A stretch of 64,000 nucleotides of DNA from Martinezella miluonensis (GTDB taxonomy: Bacteria; Pseudomonadota; Alphaproteobacteria; Rhizobiales; Rhizobiaceae), in contig NZ_FMAH01000002.1 of NCBI RefSeq assembly GCF_900094545.1, positions 124,001-188,000 on the forward strand. Reading direction: 5' to 3'. The notes beneath the pieces were generated by a model that ran no database searches, was not told the DNA's origin, and saw only the letters and a list, made by a program, of their open reading frames with translations. The position numbers and the translations under genes were made by a program. Positions 1 to 8,229 of the stretch are shown one piece after another. How positions within the stretch are numbered: position 1 is the stretch's first letter; each line of letters starts with the position of its first letter.

Positions 1-809
1 CGATCGGCTATGGCATCGTGCTCTGGCATGTGCTTGCGATCAGCCTGCAGACGATGTTCGGGCTGCCCTGGCCTATCGCCGTGCTGATCGTGATCGCCCT
101 AGGCGCGCTGACCGGCTTCCTGAACGGCCTTCTGGTGGAGATCGCCAAGATCGACAGCTTCATCGCAACACTTGGCACCGGCACGGTCCTTTATGCGATC
201 GCACTCTGGCATACTGGCGGCCGTCAGGTGGTCGGCATGCTGCCGCAAGGGTTTTACGCGCTGAATGGCACGATGGTCTTCGGCCTACCGATCACCGGCA
301 TCTATGTTCTGGCACTTGCCTTCGTCATGTGGATTGTCCTCGAATATCTGCCGATCGGCCGTTACATCTATGCGATCGGCGCCAACCCGAAGGCTGCGGC
401 CCTGAACGGCATCCCCGTCCGCCGCTTCGTCATCGGCGCCTTCGTCACTTCGGGCACGCTTGCTGCCATCGCCGGCGTCCTGCTCGCCTCCAAGCTGCGC
501 ATCGGCCAGGCAAGCGTCGGACTTGAATATCTCCTGCCCGCATTGGTGGGCGCCTTCCTCGGATCGACCACCATCAAGCCGGGCCGCGTCAACGTGTGGG
601 GCACGATGATCGGCGTCATCATCCTCGCCGTCGGTATTGCCGGCATCCAGCAGTTCGGCGGCTCCTTCTATGTCGAGCCTCTGTTCAACGGCGTCACTTT
701 GCTGGTCGCCATCGGCATTGCCGGCTATGCGCAGCGCCGCCGCAGCCATGCCGGGCGCATGGCGCCGGCCCAGGCATCGCAACTCTCCGCCAAACCGGCG
801 GAGAAGTGA
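1..809 (+). CDS. Sugar ABC transporter permease, RbsC-like (5' end cut by window)
   Basis: This is an inner-membrane permease of the ribose-type (RbsC/AraH, BPD_transp_2) family. The reading frame is open from the first bases of the window, so the true start lies upstream and about the first fifth of a usual 320-residue permease is missing. What remains is a chain of hydrophobic helices with the family motif IDSFIATLGTGTVLYAIA and a late GAFLGSTTIKPGRVNVWGT segment. It ends 38 bp before a periplasmic binding protein gene on the same strand, so the two belong to one importer; the ATPase is presumably upstream of the window. The nearby sugar-acid genes suggest an aldonate or a related sugar as substrate, but the sequence does not show which. 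Confidence 0.9.
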   Translation, partial: IGYGIVLWHVLAISLQTMFGLPWPIAVLIVIALGALTGFLNGLLVEIAKIDSFIATLGTGTVLYAIALWHTGGRQVVGMLPQGFYALNGTMVFGLPITGIYVLALAFVMWIVLEYLPIGRYIYAIGANPKAAALNGIPVRRFVIGAFVTSGTLAAIAGVLLASKLRIGQASVGLEYLLPALVGAFLGSTTIKPGRVNVWGTMIGVIILAVGIAGIQQFGGSFYVEPLFNGVTLLVAIGIAGYAQRRRSHAGRMAPAQASQLSAKPAEK

Positions 810-847
810 CAATCATCTCAGTTCAAATGTCCAAGGGAGGAGAAGAC

Positions 848-1942
848 ATGAACCGTAGACAATTCCTGCAAGCCACGACGGCAGTGCTGGTGCTGTGTGC
901 CAGCCAGGCCTATGCCGATCCGATGGCGGATGCAAAGGCCGTCGCCGACAAATATGCGACGCCGGTCACCAAATGGGACGGCCCGACGACCGGCCCGAAG
1001 GCGCAGGCCGGCAAGACCATCGTCGTCCTGGCGGGCGACCTCAAGAATGGCGGCATTCTCGGCGTCAGCAACGGTGTCGAGGAAGCGGCAAAGGCGATCG
1101 GCTGGCAGGTGAAGGTTCTCGATGGTGCGGGCTCCATCGGCGGACGCACGGCCGCCTTCGGCCAGGCCATGGCGCTGCAGCCAGCCGGCATCATCATCGA
1201 CGGCTTCGATGCCGTCGAGCAGGGGCCTGCGCTGGAGCAGGCAAAAGCCGCCAAGATCCCATTGGTCGCCTGGCATGCCGGCCCGGTCATCGGTCCCGAT
1301 GACAAGAATGGCCTCTTCGCCAACGTCAGCACCGACGCCATGGAAGTCTCCAAAGCGGCTGCCGACTGGGCATTCGTCGATGCCAAGGGCAAGCCGGGCG
1401 TCATCATCTTCACCGACTCTACCTATGCGATCGCCATCGCCAAGGCCGACAAGATGAAGCAGGAGATCGAACGGCTTGGCGGCAAGGTGCTCGAATATGT
1501 CGATACCCCGATCGCCGAGACATCACAGCGCATGCCGCAGCTAACCACCTCGCTCCTGCAGAAATATGGTGACAGCTGGACGCATTCGCTTGCGATCAAC
1601 GACCTCTATTTCGACTTCATGGGGCCTTCGCTTGCCTCCGCCGGCAAGGGCGGCACCGATGCGCCGATCAATGTTGCCGCCGGCGACGGTTCACAGTCGG
1701 CCTATGAACGCATTCGCGCTGGCCAATATCAGAAGGTGACGGTTGCCGAGCCACTCAATCTCCAGGGCTGGCAGCTGGTCGACGAACTCAATCGTGCTTT
1801 CGCCGGCGAGAAATGGTCCGGCTATCTGTCGCCGCTGCATGTTGTAACGTCCGACAACATCCAGTCCGACGGCGGCCCGAAAAACACGTTCGATCCGGAC
1901 AACGGCTACAGAGATCAGTATAAGAAGATCTGGAGCAAGTAA
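848..1942 (+). CDS. Periplasmic sugar-binding protein of ABC importer (Tat-type signal)
   Basis: The 364-residue product is a type I periplasmic binding protein (RbsB-like, Peripla_BP_4). The ATG at 848 is chosen because AGGGAGGAGAA lies just upstream; an earlier in-frame start would run through the preceding permease gene. The N-terminus MNRRQFLQ followed by a hydrophobic stretch and ASQAYA fits a twin-arginine signal peptide, so export may be in folded form. The mature part shows the alternating Rossmann-like pattern of the family (IVVLAGDLKNGGILGVSNG, then GIIIDGFDAV). It forms the substrate-capture subunit of the importer whose permease lies directly upstream. The substrate is not identified; proximity to gluconate/idonate enzymes makes a sugar acid plausible. 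Confidence 0.9.
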   Translation: MNRRQFLQATTAVLVLCASQAYADPMADAKAVADKYATPVTKWDGPTTGPKAQAGKTIVVLAGDLKNGGILGVSNGVEEAAKAIGWQVKVLDGAGSIGGRTAAFGQAMALQPAGIIIDGFDAVEQGPALEQAKAAKIPLVAWHAGPVIGPDDKNGLFANVSTDAMEVSKAAADWAFVDAKGKPGVIIFTDSTYAIAIAKADKMKQEIERLGGKVLEYVDTPIAETSQRMPQLTTSLLQKYGDSWTHSLAINDLYFDFMGPSLASAGKGGTDAPINVAAGDGSQSAYERIRAGQYQKVTVAEPLNLQGWQLVDELNRAFAGEKWSGYLSPLHVVTSDNIQSDGGPKNTFDPDNGYRDQYKKIWSK

Positions 1943-1955
1943 TCCCGGTAATGGG

Positions 1956-1985
1956 AAATGGCGCGGCTTGCAGGCCGCGCCATTT
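1956..1985. terminator. Bidirectional intrinsic terminator
   Basis: A perfect 12-bp inverted repeat (AAATGGCGCGGC, 6-nt loop, GCCGCGCCATTT) lies between two convergent genes, 14 bp after the binding-protein stop and 9 bp from the regulator stop. The A-run at the left and the T-run at the right let it work for both strands. Confidence 0.85.
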
Positions 1986-1993
1986 CGCTCAGC

Positions 1994-3019
1994 TTATACT
2001 GACAGCCGCCGGCTGCTTTCGCGCGCGATCAGCTGCGGTGAAATCTTAACGTCGGCGACCGCCTGCGTATCGTCCAGAATATCGAGGATCAATTGCGCGG
2101 TCCGCTCGCCGATTTCCCGCGCGAAAGCGTTGATCGTCGTTAGAGTCGGCACGCAGACCTCGCCGATTTCATAATTGCCAAAGCCGCCAATGGAAAAGCG
2201 CTCAGGCACGGAAATTCCGAGCCGGCGACATTCCGTCAGTGCACCGTAGGCAGCAAGATCCGAGACACAGACGACAGCCTCCGTATCCGGATAGAGTTCG
2301 ATCAGCTTCGCCATGGCGTCGGCGCCTTCCCGCATCGAAATCGGCGGCGATCCCGCCGCGATCAGCCTGGATGCATCGAGGCCATGCGCTTGCATTGCCG
2401 CGACAAAGCCTAATCTGCGCTCGCTACCACGCGAATCCCGCTCGACATCGCCGCCGATGAAGGCGATGCGCCGACAGCCGAGCGCGACGAAATGATCGAC
2501 CATATCCCGCATGACGGCCCTGTTGGAAAAGCCGACATAATGGCCGATCGGATCGGCCGGGATGTCCCAGGTCTCTATGACGGGAATGGCCACGGTCTGC
2601 AAAAGCCGGCGTGCGCGCTCCGTGTGCACACCGCCAGTCACGACGATCGCCTGGGGCTTCCGGCGGAGCAATTGCTCGATCAACCGCTCCTCTTCTTCGA
2701 CGTTGTAGTTGGTATAGCCAAGCAGGATCTGCATGTCCCGTCTGGACAAGGTATCTGAGAGGCCACCGACCGTATCGGCGAAGTTCGCATTGTTGATGGA
2801 AGGGATGGTGACTGCGACAAAGCCGGACTTTTGCGAACGCAGGTTGGAAGCCGTGCTGTCGAAGACATACCCAAGCTCTTCCGCAGTTCTGAGGATAGCT
2901 TCGCGGGTCTCCGGGCTGACCAGAGTGTCGGCCTTGAACGCGCGCGACACCGTCATTGGAGAAACCCCCATGACGCGGGCTATATCTGCCATAATAGGCT
3001 TTTTTCGATCGTTACTCAT
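1994..3019 (-). CDS. LacI-family regulator, GntR/IdnR-like
   Basis: This 341-residue repressor has a LacI helix-turn-helix at residues 10-30 (MADIARVMGVSPMTVSRAF) followed by a periplasmic-binding-protein-like effector domain. Its general style (MADIARVMGVSPMTVSRAFK, GGVHTERARRLL, GFGNYEIG) resembles the E. coli gluconate/idonate regulators GntR and IdnR. The target genes fit this: gntK, idnO and idnD are all within 6 kb. A degenerate copy of the palindrome found before those operons lies 10 bp upstream of its ATG, which suggests autoregulation. The effector is probably a sugar acid such as gluconate or 5-ketogluconate; this is inference from the neighbourhood. Confidence 0.9.
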   Translation of the reverse strand: MSNDRKKPIMADIARVMGVSPMTVSRAFKADTLVSPETREAILRTAEELGYVFDSTASNLRSQKSGFVAVTIPSINNANFADTVGGLSDTLSRRDMQILLGYTNYNVEEEERLIEQLLRRKPQAIVVTGGVHTERARRLLQTVAIPVIETWDIPADPIGHYVGFSNRAVMRDMVDHFVALGCRRIAFIGGDVERDSRGSERRLGFVAAMQAHGLDASRLIAAGSPPISMREGADAMAKLIELYPDTEAVVCVSDLAAYGALTECRRLGISVPERFSIGGFGNYEIGEVCVPTLTTINAFAREIGERTAQLILDILDDTQAVADVKISPQLIARESSRRLSV

Positions 3020-3028
3020 TAATGGCCT

Positions 3029-3044
3029 ATGTTATCGTTACCAT
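3029..3044. promoter_or_regulatory. Putative GntR-like operator (autoregulatory copy)
   Basis: The sequence ATGTTATCGTTACCAT differs at two positions from the perfect palindrome ATGTTATCGATAACAT found at 5681. It lies 10 bp upstream of the LacI-family gene start, where binding would block its transcription. Confidence 0.6.
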
Positions 3045-3104
3045 CAGAGTAATATGCCTCTCCCCTGAATGACAAGAGGCACTGCCGGGTGTCGCGTTAA
3101 ACGA

Positions 3105-3129
3105 GCACGGAGCCTTTACGGCTCCGTGC
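3105..3129 (-). terminator. Intrinsic terminator of the idnO-gntK operon
   Basis: A perfect 10-bp stem (GCACGGAGCC, loop TTTAC, GGCTCCGTGC) follows the last gene of the minus-strand operon. On that strand the stem is followed by a short T-containing tract (CTCGTTT). It separates the operon from the regulator gene downstream. Confidence 0.7.
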
Positions 3130-3152
3130 CGGAAAACATCGTAAGAAACATC

Positions 3153-3485
3153 CTATAACTGGAACTCATGTGCGAGCGTCACATGATGGTGGATGCGCCC
3201 CTCGAAAAAGCGCGACAGCACCGCTTCCGTCGCAGCCCGTGCCTCCGTCCGCACCGGGCTTGCGAGAGCTTTTTCCACGGCGGCCATGTCCGGATAATTG
3301 ACCGCTAAGATCATCGGGAATTCAGGTGCGCCTTCGTCGCGGGCCTCGGCAAAGGTAACCCGTACGTCGAGAGCGCCGGGAAACTGCTTCCATTTCGGCA
3401 GAATGGTTTCCATGACCGCCGTTCGAAACGCCTCTGCCTGCCCGTCCCTGACCTTGCCTTCGAATAATGCGTATCGGGTAATCAT
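3153..3485 (-). CDS. Small dimeric alpha/beta-barrel protein (function unknown)
   Basis: This 110-residue protein begins MITRYALFEGKVRDGQ and contains the pattern of ferredoxin-like dimeric barrels (strand, helix AFRTAVMETILPKWKQFPG, strand LDVRVTFAE, then a YPDMAAVEKALASP segment). That matches EthD/Dabb/antibiotic-monooxygenase-like small proteins, which dimerise to form a cavity. No catalytic residue can be assigned. It is the last gene of the idnO-gntK-dehydrogenase operon and its start overlaps the stop of the preceding gene by 4 bp (ATGA), so it is translated with it. A role in handling a keto-acid intermediate is only a guess. Confidence 0.8.
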   Translation of the reverse strand: MITRYALFEGKVRDGQAEAFRTAVMETILPKWKQFPGALDVRVTFAEARDEGAPEFPMILAVNYPDMAAVEKALASPVRTEARAATEAVLSRFFEGRIHHHVTLAHEFQL

Positions 3486-4369
3486 CCGGCGATCTCCTTG
3501 TTCGGCCCTTTGAAGAATTCCATCAATGCCGCCTGATCTTCACCGCCGAGCCCGGAAGCCGTCAGCATGCGGTGGATCTCGGCGCAGACCGCCGTCAACG
3601 GCATTGCGGTATTGGTACGGCGGGCGAGATCCTGAGCCCCGTTCAGATCCTTGACCATGTTGTCGATCCGGCCGGTCCGGCGATAATCCTTGGTCACGTA
3701 GCGCGGCATATATTCCTGCAGAATGGCGCTATCGGCCCTCCCACCCTTCAGCGCCTGCGGGATCTTGGCGGCGTCAACGCCGGCATCGAGCGCCAGTTGC
3801 GTTGCTTCGGCGACCGCGAGGAAGTTCAATGCGCAGAGAACCTGATTGATGAGCTTCGTGGTCTGGCCCGCACCGACGGGGCCCATATGCGTGTAGTTCG
3901 ATGCCACATGGCGCAGGACCTGATGTGCATCCAAGACATCTTGTTCGCCGCCGCCGGCCATCAGGGTCAATTGCCCGATCAGGGCCTTCGGCGCGCCGCC
4001 GGAAAGCGGGCTGTCCACCCAGCGCAGTCCCTTCTCTGCCGCTTCCGCGGCCAGCCCCTTGGTCGCGTCAGGATCGATCGACGACATGTCGATGATCAGC
4101 GTACCCGACCTTGCGCCTGCAGCAACGCCTTCTGGTCCGAATATCGCGGCATGGACAATCCGAGGCGAATTGAGACTCAGGATGACGGCATCGGAAACGG
4201 CGGCCGCGGCGGCCGCACTGACAGCTGCCGTGGCACCTTTTGCGGTGAGTGCGGCCAGTTTATCCTTGTCGAGGTCGAAAACCGTCAGCTGATTGCCGGT
4301 CTCGACCAGCCGGGTGCCGATCGCTCCACCCATTGCACCGGCGCCGATCAGCGCCACCTTGTTGCTCAT
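3482..4369 (-). CDS. NAD(P)-dependent beta-hydroxyacid dehydrogenase (HIBADH family)
   Basis: The 295-residue product has an N-terminal Rossmann fold (VALIGAGAMGGAIGTRLVE, residues 4-22), the substrate motif DSPLSGGAPKALIGQLTLMA near residue 140, and the catalytic-lysine region GAGQTTKLINQVL near residue 185. These mark the 3-hydroxyisobutyrate / tartronate-semialdehyde / 6-phosphogluconate dehydrogenase superfamily. It overlaps gntK by 4 bp and the small barrel protein by 4 bp, so the three are translationally coupled. In this sugar-acid operon it may act on a 3-hydroxy acid derived from a ketogluconate side route. The exact substrate cannot be read from the sequence. Confidence 0.88.
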   Translation of the reverse strand: MSNKVALIGAGAMGGAIGTRLVETGNQLTVFDLDKDKLAALTAKGATAAVSAAAAAAVSDAVILSLNSPRIVHAAIFGPEGVAAGARSGTLIIDMSSIDPDATKGLAAEAAEKGLRWVDSPLSGGAPKALIGQLTLMAGGGEQDVLDAHQVLRHVASNYTHMGPVGAGQTTKLINQVLCALNFLAVAEATQLALDAGVDAAKIPQALKGGRADSAILQEYMPRYVTKDYRRTGRIDNMVKDLNGAQDLARRTNTAMPLTAVCAEIHRMLTASGLGGEDQAALMEFFKGPNKEIAG

Positions 4370-4908
4370 GATTGCGTCTCCTCCAAACTTTCGATGATGG
4401 CCGCAACGACGGCATCCAGCGACCGATCAATATCGACGATGATTGCCTGTTCGTCAGCGCCGGGCGGCTCAAGCGCGGCAAATTGACTGTCGAGCAACGC
4501 GGGCGGCATGAAATGGTCCACCCTTGTCTGCAAACGTCTCAGGATAGTTTCCCTCGCGCCGGCGAGATGAATGAAGGAAACCGGCGCGCCGACGACGTCG
4601 CGGATCCGGTCGCGATAGCTGCGCTTCAACGCCGAACATCCAATCAGCATCGTATCATCCGCCAAAGCCAGGCATTGACCGATCTTGTCGAGCCAGGGCC
4701 ACCGATCGGTATCGGTCAGCGGAATGCCGGCGCTCATCTTGGCGACATTGGCCGCAGGATGAAGATCATCTCCGTCGACATAGGTGCCGCCAAGACGTGC
4801 CGCGAGCGCCGTGCCAACCGATGATTTGCCGCAGCCGCTGACACCCATGACGACGAAGCGACGCGGCACAGCGCCATCAGAGAGAGGCTGTGATGCCGCC
4901 GTCGACAT
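4366..4908 (-). CDS. gntK: Gluconokinase
   Basis: The protein phosphorylates D-gluconate to 6-phosphogluconate, feeding the Entner-Doudoroff and pentose phosphate pathways. It carries the P-loop GVSGCGKSSVG, the family segments YVDGDDLHPAANVAKMSAGIPLTD and DRWPWLD, the CSALKRSYRDRIR motif and HFMPPALLDSQFAALEPP, all typical of GntK. The start is uncertain: ATG at 4908 (180 residues) overlaps the upstream SDR gene by 32 bp, GTG at 4869 (167 residues) lies just past its stop, and the ATG at 4848 would start at the P-loop strand. A frame open further upstream (to 5055) is only overlap with the SDR gene. The stop overlaps the next start as ATGA. Confidence 0.9.
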   Translation of the reverse strand: MSTAASQPLSDGAVPRRFVVMGVSGCGKSSVGTALAARLGGTYVDGDDLHPAANVAKMSAGIPLTDTDRWPWLDKIGQCLALADDTMLIGCSALKRSYRDRIRDVVGAPVSFIHLAGARETILRRLQTRVDHFMPPALLDSQFAALEPPGADEQAIIVDIDRSLDAVVAAIIESLEETQS

Positions 4909-5635
4909 AGAGCACATGACCGTTGACAAAGGAGGAGGCATCGGAGGCGAGGAAGATGCAGGCGCCGACCAATTCTTCGACCTGCCCCCAGCGGCCGGCC
5001 GGCGTACGCTTCTCGAGCCATGCCGAGAAATCGGCATCGGCAACGAGCGCTGCATTCAATGGTGTATCGAAATAGCCGGGCGCAATGGCGTTGCATTGCA
5101 GCCCGTATTTGGCCCAATCCGTCGCCATGCCCTTCGTCAGATTGCCGACAGCGCCCTTGGTTGCCGTATAGGGCGCGATCGAAGGCCTAGCCAACGCCGT
5201 CTGCACACTTGCAATGTTGATGATCTTGCCTGCCCCGCGCTTGATCATGTGGCGCGCAACGGCCTGGCCGACATTGAAGACGCTCGAAATGTTCGTCCGC
5301 AGCAGCCGTTCGAAGGCATCGGCGGGAAAGTCCTCGAGCGGCGCGCGAAATTGCATGCCGGCGTTGTTGACGAGAATATCGATCGCGCCCGTTTCAGCCT
5401 CGAAAGCATCGACGGCGCGCTGCGCGGCGTCATGATCGGTGGCGTCGAACGGCAGGACATATGCTTTGCCTTCAAGTCCTTCGGCCGCCCTGGCAAGCTT
5501 TGCCTCATCGCGGCCGTTGAGTATCAATTCCGCGCCCGCAGCCGCCAGTCCCCTGGCAAGCGCAAGCCCGATGCCCTGGGAAGAACCCGTCACCAGGGCG
5601 CGCCGCCCTTTCAGATCGAAAAGACCAAGAGACAT
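4877..5635 (-). CDS. idnO: Gluconate 5-dehydrogenase / 5-ketogluconate reductase (SDR)
   Basis: This 252-residue short-chain dehydrogenase has TGSSQGIG at residues 16-23, the NNAG motif, catalytic IASV and YTATK, and a C-terminal LYVDGGITASL. The opening FDLKGRRALVTGSSQGIGLALARGL is characteristic of gluconate 5-dehydrogenases (Gno/IdnO), which interconvert 5-keto-D-gluconate and D-gluconate. It is the first gene of a four-gene minus-strand operon with gntK directly downstream, so its product is phosphorylated by the next enzyme. A perfect GntR-like palindrome sits 46 bp upstream of its ATG. Confidence 0.9.
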   Translation of the reverse strand: MSLGLFDLKGRRALVTGSSQGIGLALARGLAAAGAELILNGRDEAKLARAAEGLEGKAYVLPFDATDHDAAQRAVDAFEAETGAIDILVNNAGMQFRAPLEDFPADAFERLLRTNISSVFNVGQAVARHMIKRGAGKIINIASVQTALARPSIAPYTATKGAVGNLTKGMATDWAKYGLQCNAIAPGYFDTPLNAALVADADFSAWLEKRTPAGRWGQVEELVGACIFLASDASSFVNGHVLYVDGGITASL

Positions 5636-5680
5636 CGTTTCCTCCGTTTTTTATCTCGACAATGATTGCCTCCCTTGTTT

Positions 5681-5696
5681 ATGTTATCGATAACAT
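5681..5696. promoter_or_regulatory. Putative GntR-like operator (perfect palindrome)
   Basis: ATGTTATCGATAACAT is a perfect 16-bp palindrome in the 86-bp region between the divergent idnO and 2-hydroxyacid dehydrogenase genes. It resembles the known GntR/IdnR operator pattern (TGTTA..TAACA) and can control both operons. Confidence 0.75.
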
Positions 5697-5721
5697 TTGA
5701 TGTCAAGAGAGGACGTAAAAG

Positions 5722-6669
5722 ATGGACAAGCCACCGATCCTGCAGATTGGCCCTTACCCGCAATGGGATCAGGAACCGCTCGACGCGGCGTTTCAGGTCC
5801 ATCGCTATTTCGAGGCTGCCGACAAGGCAAAACTGCTTGCCGAGGTCGGATCGTCGATCAGGGCCATTGCAACGCGGGGCGAGCTCGGCGCCAGCCGGGC
5901 CATGATCGAAGCCTGCCCGAATCTGGAAGTCATTTCGGTCTATGGTGTCGGCTTCGATGCTGTCGACCTGCAAGCCTGCCGAGAACGCGGCATCCGTGTC
6001 ACCAATACCCCCGACGTCCTGACCAATGACGTCGCGGACCTGGGGATTGCCATGATGCTCTGCCTGTCGCGCGGCATGATTAGCGCGGAAACCTGGGTGC
6101 GTGACGGCAGCTGGGCGCAAAAGGGTCTTTACCCCCTCAAGCGCCGGGTCTGGGGGCGGCGCGCCGGCGTACTCGGTCTCGGCCGCATCGGCTTCGAAGT
6201 CGCCAAACGCCTGAAGGGCTTCGACATGCAGATTGCCTATTCCGATGTCGAGGCAAAGCCCTACGCATCCGACATGACGTTCGTGGCTGATCCGGTCGAG
6301 CTGGCTAAACAATCGGATTTCCTGTTCGTGACGCTCGCCGCTTCGGCCGCAACCCGGCATATTGTCGGTCATGAGGTGATCGAGGCGCTCGGGCCGGAAG
6401 GCATGCTGATCAACATATCCCGCGCTTCCAACATCGATGAAGAAGCATTGCTGGAGGCGCTGGAGACAGGCAAGCTCGGATCGGCGGCGCTTGACGTCTT
6501 CGAAGGCGAACCGAAGCTTGATCCGCGCTTCCTGGCGCTCGACAATGTGCTCCTGCAGCCCCACCATGCTTCGGGCACGATCGAGACGCGCAAGGCCATG
6601 GGTCAGCTCGTGCGCGACAATCTCGCTGCCCATTTCGCCGGCCAGGCTCTGCCTACACCCGTTCTTTGA
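5722..6669 (+). CDS. D-isomer-specific 2-hydroxyacid dehydrogenase
   Basis: The 315-residue product belongs to the D-2-hydroxyacid dehydrogenase family (GhrB/2-ketogluconate reductase-like). The NAD-binding motif GLGRIG is near residue 153, the NISRASNIDEEAL segment holds the catalytic arginine, FEGEP the glutamate and QPHHAS the catalytic histidine. The usual RGxxVDE reads RASNIDE here, a mild divergence. It starts 9 bp after AGAGGA and ends 10 bp before idnD, whose ribosome-binding site overlaps its stop. In this context reduction of 2-ketogluconate, 2,5-diketogluconate or a related 2-keto acid is plausible. Glyoxylate or hydroxypyruvate reduction is the alternative. Confidence 0.9.
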   Translation: MDKPPILQIGPYPQWDQEPLDAAFQVHRYFEAADKAKLLAEVGSSIRAIATRGELGASRAMIEACPNLEVISVYGVGFDAVDLQACRERGIRVTNTPDVLTNDVADLGIAMMLCLSRGMISAETWVRDGSWAQKGLYPLKRRVWGRRAGVLGLGRIGFEVAKRLKGFDMQIAYSDVEAKPYASDMTFVADPVELAKQSDFLFVTLAASAATRHIVGHEVIEALGPEGMLINISRASNIDEEALLEALETGKLGSAALDVFEGEPKLDPRFLALDNVLLQPHHASGTIETRKAMGQLVRDNLAAHFAGQALPTPVL

Positions 6670-6679
6670 GGAGGAAGAC

Positions 6680-7711
6680 ATGAAAGCCATCGTCGCTCAC
6701 GCCGCCAAGGATGTGCGGATCGAGGATCGCCCGGAGGAAGAACCGGGCGCGGGAGAAGTGAAGCTGAAGCTCGCGACCGGCGGTGTCTGCGGCAGCGATC
6801 TGCATTACTACAATCACGGCGGCTTCGGCACGGTGCGCCTGAAGGAGCCGATGATCCTTGGGCATGAGGTCAGCGCGACCGTCATCGCCCTCGGCCCCGG
6901 CGTGGAAAGCCTCGAGGTCGGCCAGCTCGTTGCCGTTTCCCCTTCCCGACCCTGCCGGACCTGCCGCTACTGCCTGCAGGGATTGCCCAATCAATGCCTC
7001 AACATGCGCTTCTATGGCAGCGCCATGCCCTTCCCGCATATTCAGGGTGCATTTCGCGAGACGCTCGTCGCCGACGCCATCCAATGCGTGCCCGCCGATG
7101 GCCTGACCCCGGGCGAAGCAGCGATGGCAGAACCCCTGGCGGTCACCTTGCACGCAACCAGACGCGCGGGCGAGATGCTCGGCAAGCGCGTTCTCGTGAC
7201 CGGCTGCGGCCCGATCGGTGTCCTGTCGATCCTGGCGGCACGCCGGGCAGGTGCTGCCGAGATCGTGGCCACCGATCTTTCCGATTTCACACTATCGCTT
7301 GCCAGGACGGCGGGCGCCGACAGGATCATCAACACGAAGAATGAGCCCGAAGCCCTTGCCGCCTATTCCGCAGATAAGGGCACTTTCGACGTACTCTATG
7401 AATGCTCAGGCGCAGCCGCAGCGCTGGTCGGCGGCATTGCCGCACTTCGCCCGCGCGGCATCATCGTACAGCTCGGCCTCGGCGGCGACATGAGCCTGCC
7501 GATGATGGCGATCACCGCCAAGGAACTGGAGCTGCGCGGCTCGTTCCGCTTCCACGAGGAATTTGCCGTCGGTGTCGACCTGATGCGCAAGCGCCTTATC
7601 GATGTGCGGCCGCTTATAACGCATACCGTGCCGCTTGCCGACGCCATCAGCGCCTTCGAAATCGCCTCGGATCGAAGCAAGGCCATGAAGGCGCAAATCG
7701 TCTTCGCCTGA
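6680..7711 (+). CDS. idnD: L-idonate 5-dehydrogenase (zinc MDR)
   Basis: This 343-residue medium-chain zinc dehydrogenase oxidises L-idonate to 5-keto-D-gluconate. Catalytic zinc ligands are visible as C37 (GVCGSDLHYY) and H62-E63 (GHE); the structural zinc is held by C92, C95, C98 and C106. The Rossmann motif GCGPIGVLSILAA follows near residue 175. The LHYYNHGGFGTVRLKEPMI segment is typical of IdnD. The ATG at 6680 follows GAGGAGGAAG. Together with idnO and gntK on the facing operon it gives a complete route from L-idonate to 6-phosphogluconate. Confidence 0.92.
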   Translation: MKAIVAHAAKDVRIEDRPEEEPGAGEVKLKLATGGVCGSDLHYYNHGGFGTVRLKEPMILGHEVSATVIALGPGVESLEVGQLVAVSPSRPCRTCRYCLQGLPNQCLNMRFYGSAMPFPHIQGAFRETLVADAIQCVPADGLTPGEAAMAEPLAVTLHATRRAGEMLGKRVLVTGCGPIGVLSILAARRAGAAEIVATDLSDFTLSLARTAGADRIINTKNEPEALAAYSADKGTFDVLYECSGAAAALVGGIAALRPRGIIVQLGLGGDMSLPMMAITAKELELRGSFRFHEEFAVGVDLMRKRLIDVRPLITHTVPLADAISAFEIASDRSKAMKAQIVFA

Positions 7712-7725
7712 TCCCGCGCGAGCAT

Positions 7726-7765
7726 GTGTGAAATCCGCCCGTCGCAGGACAGGCGGATTTCACAC
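7726..7765. terminator. Bidirectional intrinsic terminator
   Basis: A perfect 14-bp stem (GTGTGAAATCCGCC ... GGCGGATTTCACAC) with a 12-nt loop separates idnD from the convergent GlcG/HbpS-like gene. T/A-rich parts within the stem on both sides fit a shared terminator. Confidence 0.75.
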
Positions 7766-7775
7766 GAGATAATAT

Positions 7776-8195
7776 CTAGTCGAGATCCGCGCCAATCGCC
7801 TTAAGGGCAGCGCGTGCCACCTGTTCGTCCTGTTCGCCGGAACCCGATCCCACACCGATACCGCCAACAAGCACGCCTGAAACACGGATCGGCAGGCCGC
7901 CACGCAACCCTGTCGCATCCCCTTTCGTTGCTGCTGCCAAGAGCAGCCTGGCATGCTCAGGCAAGGAATGGCTCGGCGCGCCGATGGAAGCAGCCGTTTG
8001 CGCCTTGGCAAGCGCGCTCTTCAGCGACTGGAAACGCGAACCTCGCATGCGGAAGGAACCAAGCGTTACCCCGCTCTGATCCACGATGACAATGCATTGC
8101 GGTTGCTGCATTTCCGATGCCGCGGAGATAGCAGCGGTCAGCAACGTCATCACGCCTTCGTCGCTCAGGACACTTGATGTCAGAATATGGTTCAT
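7776..8195 (-). CDS. GlcG/HbpS-family protein
   Basis: The 139-residue product matches the GlcG/HbpS (DUF336) family: a short N-terminal helix region, IVIVDQSGVTLGSFRMRG, then FQSLKSALAKAQTAAS and the glycine-rich LRGGLPIRVSGVLVGGIGVGSGSGEQDEQVARAAL. HbpS is a haem-binding protein and GlcG accompanies glycolate oxidation, but the cellular role of most members is unknown. No signal peptide is seen. The gene is transcribed away from a GntR-like operator that it shares with the gluconolactonase-like gene, so it belongs to the sugar-acid regulon. Confidence 0.85.
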   Translation of the reverse strand: MNHILTSSVLSDEGVMTLLTAAISAASEMQQPQCIVIVDQSGVTLGSFRMRGSRFQSLKSALAKAQTAASIGAPSHSLPEHARLLLAAATKGDATGLRGGLPIRVSGVLVGGIGVGSGSGEQDEQVARAALKAIGADLD

Positions 8196-8229
8196 ACACT
8201 ATCCTCCCCGCTTGCGGACTCATCCGAAT

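Noticed and set aside
4734..5117. A 127-codon minus-strand frame in the gntK-idnO overlap
   Set aside because: It lies in a third frame over two real genes; its start TGATG next to the idnO stop is a coincidence.
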